This document shows, piece after piece, positions 14,981 through 19,849 of a DNA stretch of 19,849 bases. The stretch lies in the NCBI RefSeq assembly GCF_052103615.1, contig NZ_JBQEKA010000056.1:1-19849 (forward strand). The letters are read 5' to 3'. Source of the stretch: Kerstersia sp052103615. GTDB taxonomy: Bacteria; Pseudomonadota; Gammaproteobacteria; Burkholderiales; Burkholderiaceae_B. A model generated the notes under the pieces. It was not told the DNA's origin, made no database searches, and saw nothing but the letters and a program-made list of their open reading frames with translations. A program made the position numbers and the translations under genes. The first letter of the stretch is position 1; every line of letters begins with the position of its first letter.

Positions 14981-15715
14981 ATGGCCAAACGAGTCCTCCT
15001 GCCATCTGAAGCCGTGCACTGTTCCAGTTGCATGCTGGGGCATGTCTGCCTGCCGATCGGCATGAATACCCATGAAGTCGCCAAGCTAGATGGCCTGATC
15101 AAAGAACGTCTGCGTATCGAAAAAGGCCAGCCGCTCTACACCCTGCACGAGCCGCTGACAGCCATATACAGCGTGCGTATCGGCACGCTCAAAACCCAGA
15201 TCGAAAATGCCCAGGGGCAATTCCAGATCACGGGCTTTCATTTGCCTGGCGAAATTGTCGGCCTGGACGGCATGGTGGAAGGCCATCATGTTTCGACCGC
15301 CGTCGCGCTTGAAGATGCGGAAGTCTGTGTTATCCGCCTGGAAGACCTGGACAATCTGGCGCGCCACCTGCCCAGCCTGCAGCAACAGGTACTGCGCCTG
15401 ATGAGCCGCGAAATCACCCGCTCGCACCAGATGCTCATGGCGCTGGGCTCCATGCGTGCCGAACAGCGCCTGGCCGCCTTCCTGCTCAATCTGTCCACGC
15501 GCCTGTCGGCGCTGGGCTATTCCTCGACCGAATTCGTCATGCGCATGAGCCGCGAGGAAATCGGCAATTATCTGGGCCTCACGCTTGAAACCGTCAGCCG
15601 GCTGTTTTCGCGTTTCGCGCGCGAAGAGCTGATACGCGTCAACCAGCGCCAGGTGCAGTTGCTCGACAAAGACAAGCTGCATAAGCTGATCGAAAAAGAA
15701 AAAGACGCGGCCTGA
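14981..15715 (+). CDS. fnr: Fnr-type oxygen-responsive transcription regulator
   Basis: This CRP/FNR-superfamily regulator (244 aa) switches genes for low-oxygen respiration through a [4Fe-4S] cluster. The N-terminal cysteines are C14, C17 and C23 (VHCSSCMLGHVCLP), and the fourth ligand is C116 (EDAEVCVIR). The 93-residue spacing from C23 to C116 equals that of E. coli FNR C29 to C122. The cyclic-nucleotide-binding fold follows (ITGFHLPGEIVGLDGM), then the dimer helix, then a helix-turn-helix, MSREEIGNYLGLTLETVSRL, whose recognition helix keeps ExxSR for TTGA-type sites. ATG 14981 matches the family N-terminus, but its ribosome binding site is poor (CGGAA, distant); a TTG at 14933 is in frame. 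The gene stands alone, facing phaR-phaB-phaC. Confidence 0.95.
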   Translation: MAKRVLLPSEAVHCSSCMLGHVCLPIGMNTHEVAKLDGLIKERLRIEKGQPLYTLHEPLTAIYSVRIGTLKTQIENAQGQFQITGFHLPGEIVGLDGMVEGHHVSTAVALEDAEVCVIRLEDLDNLARHLPSLQQQVLRLMSREITRSHQMLMALGSMRAEQRLAAFLLNLSTRLSALGYSSTEFVMRMSREEIGNYLGLTLETVSRLFSRFAREELIRVNQRQVQLLDKDKLHKLIEKEKDAA

Positions 15716-15731
15716 GCTTTTTCCGGCCCGC

Positions 15732-15770
15732 TTCACTGGCCTCATTCACTGGCACTATTCACTGGCGCCG
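15732..15770 (+). repeat. Three-unit 13-bp tandem array after fnr
   Basis: TTCACTGGCCTCA, TTCACTGGCACTA and TTCACTGGCGCCG follow one another with an exact 13-bp period, 17 bp after the fnr stop and before the terminator. The core TTCACTGGC resembles the units at 878-945 and, reversed, 5194-5263. Confidence 0.8.
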
Positions 15771-15789
15771 CGACAAGCGCCAGGGCAAG

Positions 15790-15825
15790 AAAAAACAGGG
15801 CAGCGTTTCGCTGCCCTGTTTTTTT
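15790..15825. terminator. Bidirectional intrinsic terminator between fnr and phaR
   Basis: An 11-bp perfect stem (ACAGGGCAGCG at 15795-15805, CGCTGCCCTGT at 15809-15819) with a TTT loop has a run of A on the left and a run of T on the right. It can end transcripts from both convergent genes. Confidence 0.92.
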
Positions 15826-15847
15826 GCATGGCACCAGGCCGCCGAGC

Positions 15848-16411
15848 CTAGCGCTGCTCGTCCTTGCCCCCTGGCGGGAACGGAAAGGACGAAAACAGAT
15901 TGCGCGCCTGATCCTGCATCTGGCCCTGCATCTGCACGAACAGATTCTTGCTCTGTTCGATGTAGTTATTCATCATGCTCTGCACCATGGGCGCCTGCAC
16001 ATTCATGAACTGGGCCCAGACTTCCGGGCCGAATTGCTTGCCATACAGCCCTTGCGACTGTTCGGCCATGCGCTCCTGGATCTCCATGAATGCCTGCAAG
16101 TTCTTTTCCAGGTACGAACCCATGATGCCCTGCATGGCATGGCCATAAAAGCGGATGATCTGCGACAGCACCGGCGCCGAAAACATCGGCATCCCGCCGC
16201 TTTCCTCTTCCAGAATGATCTGGAGCAGAATGCTGCGCGTCAGGTCTTCGCCAGTTTTGGCATCCACCACCTGAAAGAGCTCACTAGCAATGACCAATTG
16301 CTTGACGTCAGCCAGGGTGATGTAGGTGCTGGTTCGCGTGTCATACAGACGGCGATTGGGGTATTTCTTGATGAGGCGTTGCGCCGCCTCGGCTGGCTTG
16401 GCTTGAGTCAT
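15848..16411 (-). CDS. phaR: Polyhydroxyalkanoate synthesis repressor PhaR
   Basis: PhaR is a DNA-binding protein (187 aa) that also binds polyhydroxybutyrate; it represses phasin and often its own gene until polymer granules titrate it away. The N-terminal PHB_acc_N domain is clear: RLIKKYPNRRLYDTRTSTY and ITLADVKQLV, residues 12-40. Two PHB-accumulation repeats follow (SILLQIILEEESGG, then the FYGHAMQGIMGSYLEKNLQ region), and the C-terminus is Gln/Met-rich and helical. The ATG at 16411 has GGGA upstream. It is the last gene of phaC-phaB-phaR, 65 bp after phaB. The phasin gene (phaP), its usual target, is not in the window, and I could not identify a PhaR site with confidence. Confidence 0.95.
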   Translation of the reverse strand: MTQAKPAEAAQRLIKKYPNRRLYDTRTSTYITLADVKQLVIASELFQVVDAKTGEDLTRSILLQIILEEESGGMPMFSAPVLSQIIRFYGHAMQGIMGSYLEKNLQAFMEIQERMAEQSQGLYGKQFGPEVWAQFMNVQAPMVQSMMNNYIEQSKNLFVQMQGQMQDQARNLFSSFPFPPGGKDEQR

Positions 16412-16439
16412 GGCAATCCCGATAAAACATCATTTGCAG

Positions 16440-16463
16440 CGGCGCCCGGAACAAGGGGCGCCG
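16440..16463 (-). terminator. Hairpin between phaB and phaR
   Basis: An 8-bp perfect stem, CGGCGCCC (16440-16447) and GGGCGCCG (16456-16463), lies between phaB and phaR. No T-run follows directly on the minus strand, so it may only attenuate or protect the phaCB transcript. Confidence 0.4.
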
Positions 16464-16476
16464 GACGGCGGTTTCC

Positions 16477-17214
16477 TTACCCCATATGCAGGCCGCCGTT
16501 GACGGAAAAATCCGCCCCGGTGGCAAAACCCGCATCGGGCGAGGCAATCCAGGAAACCATGGAAGCAATTTCTTCCGGTGTTCCCAGGCGGCGCACGGGA
16601 ATGGTCCCGACGATTTTTTCCAGCACGTCGGAACGGATGGCGCGCACCATTTCAGTACCGATATAACCGGGGGAAACCGTGTTCACCGTCACCCCCTTGC
16701 TGGCCACTTCCTGAGCCAGTGCCATGGTAAACCCATGCAGCCCGGCTTTAGCAGTGGAATAGTTGGTTTGGCCAAACTGGCCTTTCTGGCCATTGACCGA
16801 ACTGATATTGACGATGCGGCCCCAGCCGCTGCCCACCATGTCTTCAATGACCTGCTTGGTCACGTTGAACAGGCTGTTCAGGTTGGTATTGATGACCGCC
16901 ATCCAGTCTTCGCGGCTCAGTTTGCGAAAGACGCCATCGCGGGTAATGCCCGCATTATTCACCAGGATGCTGACTGGCCCGAGCTCGGCCCGGACTTTTT
17001 CAAATGCGGCCACCGTCGAATCCCAATCGGCCACATTGCCGACCGACGCATGGAACTGAAAACCGTCGGCCTGCTGCTCATCAAGCCACTGGCGCCAATC
17101 CCGGCCGGGGCCGCAACCGGCGACCACGACATAGCCGTCACGCGCCAGACGGCGGCAAATCGCCGTTCCTATGCCGCCCATTCCGCCAGTGACATACGCA
17201 ACTTTCTGACTCAT
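16477..17214 (-). CDS. phaB: Acetoacetyl-CoA reductase
   Basis: This short-chain dehydrogenase (245 aa) reduces acetoacetyl-CoA with NADPH to (R)-3-hydroxybutyryl-CoA, the monomer for PhaC. The nucleotide motif is VTGGMGGIGTAI, followed by NNAG (residues 86-89) and the catalytic triad S139, Y152 and K156 within SSVNGQKGQFGQTNYSTAKAG. The C-terminus FSVNGGLHMG and the segment NVADWDST are nearly those of the well-known Cupriavidus PhaB, which makes this reductase rather than FabG the right call. The ATG at 17214 has an excellent Shine-Dalgarno sequence (AGGAG, about 8 nt upstream). phaC lies 200 bp upstream and phaR 65 bp downstream. The thiolase phaA, often in this cluster, is absent. Confidence 0.96.
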   Translation of the reverse strand: MSQKVAYVTGGMGGIGTAICRRLARDGYVVVAGCGPGRDWRQWLDEQQADGFQFHASVGNVADWDSTVAAFEKVRAELGPVSILVNNAGITRDGVFRKLSREDWMAVINTNLNSLFNVTKQVIEDMVGSGWGRIVNISSVNGQKGQFGQTNYSTAKAGLHGFTMALAQEVASKGVTVNTVSPGYIGTEMVRAIRSDVLEKIVGTIPVRRLGTPEEIASMVSWIASPDAGFATGADFSVNGGLHMG

Positions 17215-17368
17215 ATTGTCTCTCCTCTTATTCCCTGCTTTTATGTGACACCTAGCGTCCCTGACGGTTCATCTTGCCGGAAAACCGGCAGCGGCGATAT
17301 CGGTACTTGCATGCCCCTGCTCCATGCCTGGCCGCGATATTGCCGCAGGTGTCCTGTTGTCATTTCTG

Positions 17369-17398
17369 CCTGCGAGATCCTGCGTGATCCGGCGTGCT
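17369..17398. repeat. Three 10-bp direct repeats after phaC
   Basis: CCTGCGAGAT, CCTGCGTGAT and CCGGCGTGCT follow one another with a 10-bp period in the phaC-phaB gap, 17 bp beyond the phaC stop. Their sequence does not match the 13-14 bp arrays. Confidence 0.5.
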
Positions 17399-17414
17399 GG
17401 CGCCTTAGCCCGGC

Positions 17415-19043
17415 TTACTCCGCCTTCACCGCGACATAGCGGCCAGGCGCCGGTTCCAGCGGCTGATAGCGGGCATTGCCGAATTTCTGCGGCGCCTTGC
17501 GCTCGCGGCCGCCATAAGGCGCCAGCCAGGCCAGCCAATCCGGCCACCAGCTGCCCGGCTGCTGCTGGGCCGCCTGCAGCCAGGCCTCAGGGTCGGCATG
17601 CTGGCCGTTCTCAAGAGTCCAATGCTGCCGCCGGCTGCTGGCTGGCGGATTGACCACGCCCGCAATATGCCCCGAAGACCCCAGCACAAAACGGGTCGGG
17701 CCGCGCAGCACTTCCAGACTGGCGTAAGCCGTCTGCCAGGGCACGATATGGTCATCACGCGACGCATAGACATACGCCGGCACATCAATCAGGCCCAGGT
17801 CCAGGGATTCGCCGCACACTTCCAGCGCGCCAGGCACGCACAAGCGGTTTTCCAGATACGCCTGGCGGAAATACCAGGTAAAGAAGGGGCCGGGCAGATT
17901 CGTCCCGTCCGCGTTCCAATAGAGCAGATCAAACGGCGGCGGCGTATCGCCCTTCAAATAATTCGAGACAAAATACGACCACACCAGTTCGCGCGGCCGC
18001 AAAAAAGCAAAAGTCGTGGACAGTTCCGACGCCCGCAGCAGCCCGCCCTGCCCCAATGAGGCATCGCGCAGCGCCGCATGCGCTTCATCGACGAACACCT
18101 TCAGCACGCCGACATCCCGGAAATTCAGCATGGTAGTGAGCAAGGTCATCGCGGCAACCGGCTGCTGGCCGCGCGCGGCTGCTACCGCCAGGGCGGCGCC
18201 CAGCAAGGTGCCGCCGATACAGAAACCCAGCGCATTCACCTGCGGCTGGCGGCTGATATCCGCTGCCACGGCCAGCGCGCGCAACACGCCATCCTCGACG
18301 TAGTCGTCCCAACTTGCCTGCGCCAGCAAGTCGGCGTCGGCATCCTCTGGCTGGGGGTTGCGCCAGGACACCATGAAAACGGTATGGCCAGCCTGCACCG
18401 CATGGCGGACCAATGAATTTTCCGGGCGCAAATCCAGGATATAAAACTTATTGATGCAAGGCGGCACAATGACCAGCGGCCTGGCATAGACCTTGGGCGT
18501 CAGCGGTTCATACTGGATCAGCTGAAACAGCGCGTTTTCGTAAACCACCGCGCCCGGGCTGACGCCCAGGTTGCGCCCCAGCTCGAAGGCGCTTTCGTCA
18601 CTTTGCAGCATGCGGCCGCGCCGCATATCGGCCAGCAGGTTTTCCACGCCGCGGTTCAGACTCGCCCCGGCGCTTTCGCTGGCGCGGCGGATGACATCGG
18701 GGTTGAGCGCCAGGAAGTTCGATGGCGCGCTGGCTTCCAGCCATTGCATCAGGCTGAACTCCAGCCGCTCCCGCGCCTCGGCCGACACCTCGACAGAGCG
18801 CGCCATGCGCGCCAGTGTCTGCTCCGCCAGGACATGAAGGTGCGCCAGCAACAGGTGCTGCTGGCTTTCGGCCCAGGCGGCGGCGCTGAAACGCCGATCC
18901 CGCAAGGCGGGCAAGGACCCTGTTTGCCAGGCCTGCAGCAGTTGCCGGTAGGCATCCGTGAATTCCTGCTGCATAAGCTGCCACGCCTCGGGCGGACAGA
19001 AAACCGGTATTGAATCTGACACTACTGCCTTCGTTCCGCCCAC
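17415..19043 (-). CDS. phaC: Class I poly(3-hydroxybutyrate) synthase
   Basis: PhaC polymerises (R)-3-hydroxybutyryl-CoA into polyhydroxybutyrate at the granule surface. The N-terminal region (from VFCPPEAWQLMQQEF) is variable, and the alpha/beta-hydrolase catalytic domain starts near PLVIVPPCINKFYILDL. The lipase-like box has cysteine in place of serine, GFCIGGT (C275). The acid is D431 in SRDDHIVPW and the base H459 in GSSGHIAG. The 28-residue Asp-His spacing matches the Cupriavidus enzyme. The 542-aa length and the absence of phaE point to class I. I chose GTG 19043 because GGGAG lies 5 nt upstream and a promoter is well placed; GTG at 19049 or 19022 and ATG 18974 are alternatives. It is first of phaC-phaB-phaR. 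Confidence 0.95.
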   Translation of the reverse strand: MGGTKAVVSDSIPVFCPPEAWQLMQQEFTDAYRQLLQAWQTGSLPALRDRRFSAAAWAESQQHLLLAHLHVLAEQTLARMARSVEVSAEARERLEFSLMQWLEASAPSNFLALNPDVIRRASESAGASLNRGVENLLADMRRGRMLQSDESAFELGRNLGVSPGAVVYENALFQLIQYEPLTPKVYARPLVIVPPCINKFYILDLRPENSLVRHAVQAGHTVFMVSWRNPQPEDADADLLAQASWDDYVEDGVLRALAVAADISRQPQVNALGFCIGGTLLGAALAVAAARGQQPVAAMTLLTTMLNFRDVGVLKVFVDEAHAALRDASLGQGGLLRASELSTTFAFLRPRELVWSYFVSNYLKGDTPPPFDLLYWNADGTNLPGPFFTWYFRQAYLENRLCVPGALEVCGESLDLGLIDVPAYVYASRDDHIVPWQTAYASLEVLRGPTRFVLGSSGHIAGVVNPPASSRRQHWTLENGQHADPEAWLQAAQQQPGSWWPDWLAWLAPYGGRERKAPQKFGNARYQPLEPAPGRYVAVKAE

Positions 19044-19074
19044 ATCCACTCCCTATCTACTTGCTACTTATCTG

Positions 19075-19103
19075 ATGTTGCCTGCGCCCGCCAGGGCTGT
19101 CAA
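19075..19103 (-). promoter_or_regulatory. Candidate sigma-70 promoter for phaC-phaB-phaR
   Basis: A perfect -35 TTGACA (19103-19098) is separated by exactly 17 bp from CAACAT (19080-19075), a weak -10. The predicted transcript would start about 25 nt before the GTG at 19043. The pairing of a perfect -35 with a poor -10 may leave room for activation. Confidence 0.5.
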
Positions 19104-19135
19104 TGCGGCAACGCAGCAAATCTCTGCCGGCAAAC

Positions 19136-19849
19136 TCAGGGCAGCCAGGCCAAGGTCGCAAGACGGCCGGTCATGCCGTCACGGCGATAGGAAAAAAAGG
19201 CCTGAGCATCGTTGAACGTACATTCGCCGCTTTGCGCGACGACTTCGACACCGGCCAGGCGCAGCCGGCGTTCGGCCAGGGCGGGCAGATCCGCCAGCCA
19301 TTTGCCCGCGACGCCGGGACGCGGCTGAAAGGCTTCTGCCGCCACTGCATCGGCGCTGACAAAAGCCTGCCTGACCTCTTCCCCCACTTCAAAGACCGCC
19401 GGCCCGATTGCCGGCCCGATCCAGGCGCGCCAGCCGACAGGGTCCGGACATTTCTGCCGCAAGGCCTCCAGCGTGGCTTCCAGCACACCCGCCGCCAAAC
19501 CGCGCCAGCCGGCATGCGCGGCGCCCAGGGCCTTGCCATGCGCCTCGGCAATCACGACCGGCAGGCAATCCGCCGTCAGAATCGCCAGCACGCGGCGCGC
19601 CTGCGCCGTCACCACGGCGTCCGCTTCCGGTTCTTCGCCCGCAGGCAGCGCCCCGCCTTCGGCATCGGCATCATGCACGCGGATGCCATGCACCTGCCGC
19701 AGCCAGACTGGCGCCCCCGGCAGCGCTGCGGCCAGGCGGTTGCGGTTGCGCATCACGGCCTGGGCGTCATCCCCTGCCGAGCGGCCCAGATTCAGGCTGT
19801 CGAAAGGCGCCAGACTGCTGCCGCCCTGACGCGTTGTCGTAAAGGCCGC
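19136..19849 (-). CDS. pgeF: Polyphenol oxidase/purine nucleoside phosphorylase family protein PgeF (YfiH), start outside the window
   Basis: 238 codons are visible and the frame is open at the right edge, so only the N-terminal start is missing. The visible sequence begins AAFTTTRQGGSSLAPFDSLN, which is near the start of family proteins. The metal-site motifs are QVHG (visible H54), LTADCLPV (C95) and AAHAGWRG (H112), the His-Cys-His set of the LACC1/YfiH family. GPAIGPAVFEVG and FFSYRRDG follow. In E. coli the protein edits misincorporated L-Ser from UDP-MurNAc peptide precursors (PgeF); relatives such as human LACC1/FAMIN have purine nucleoside activities. It lies upstream of phaC on the same strand, 92 bp apart, but a phaC promoter sits in the gap. 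Confidence 0.92.
   Translation of the reverse strand, partial: AAFTTTRQGGSSLAPFDSLNLGRSAGDDAQAVMRNRNRLAAALPGAPVWLRQVHGIRVHDADAEGGALPAGEEPEADAVVTAQARRVLAILTADCLPVVIAEAHGKALGAAHAGWRGLAAGVLEATLEALRQKCPDPVGWRAWIGPAIGPAVFEVGEEVRQAFVSADAVAAEAFQPRPGVAGKWLADLPALAERRLRLAGVEVVAQSGECTFNDAQAFFSYRRDGMTGRLATLAWLP

Noticed and set aside
17275..17290. Hairpin TGCCGG-aaaa-CCGGCA as a phaC terminator
   Set aside because: The stem is only 6 bp, has no T-run after it and lies about 125 bp beyond the phaC stop.

Overview
The window is GC-rich chromosomal DNA from a betaproteobacterium, most likely of the family Alcaligenaceae (Bordetella/Achromobacter group). I infer this from protein similarity as I remember these families (PhaB and Fnr especially) and from the gene orders hom-thrC, phaC-phaB-phaR and bcp-phoH. 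I ran no search. There are no rRNA, tRNA, IS, phage or CRISPR features.

Layout, left to right. (1) 1-2012: alr (alanine racemase, minus strand, cut by the left edge) and fghA (S-formylglutathione hydrolase, minus), followed by a repeat-bearing promoter region. (2) 2013-5139: hpnC-hpnD-hpnE on the plus strand, a tightly overlapping operon that makes squalene from farnesyl diphosphate. (3) 5268-7975: hom-thrC on the minus strand, the threonine branch of aspartate metabolism. A short remnant of an aminotransferase reading frame still overlaps the start of hom. (4) 8457-10352: two convergent L,D-transpeptidases of different subfamilies. (5) 10661-11566: an EamA-type transporter on the minus strand. 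(6) 11853-14778: a plus-strand run of an Mth938-domain protein, Bcp peroxiredoxin and a PIN-PhoH ATPase. (7) 14981-15715: an Fnr-type oxygen sensor with all four cluster cysteines, preceded by a promoter carrying an Fnr-like box. (8) 15848-19043: phaC-phaB-phaR on the minus strand for polyhydroxybutyrate, with a candidate sigma-70 promoter ahead of phaC. (9) 19136-19849: pgeF (minus), whose start lies beyond the right edge.

Most of the window is conserved housekeeping DNA, and I see no new multi-gene system. The least explained signal is in the gaps. Short imperfect tandem arrays with 13-14 bp periods sit between stop codons and intrinsic terminators at three separate gene ends (after fghA, thrC and fnr). 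They share a core close to YTCAYTGSY. A 17-bp duplication spans the stop codon of one L,D-transpeptidase, a triple repeat abuts the hpnC promoter, and a 10-bp triplet follows phaC. Together these suggest that this genome repeatedly builds small direct repeats at gene ends.
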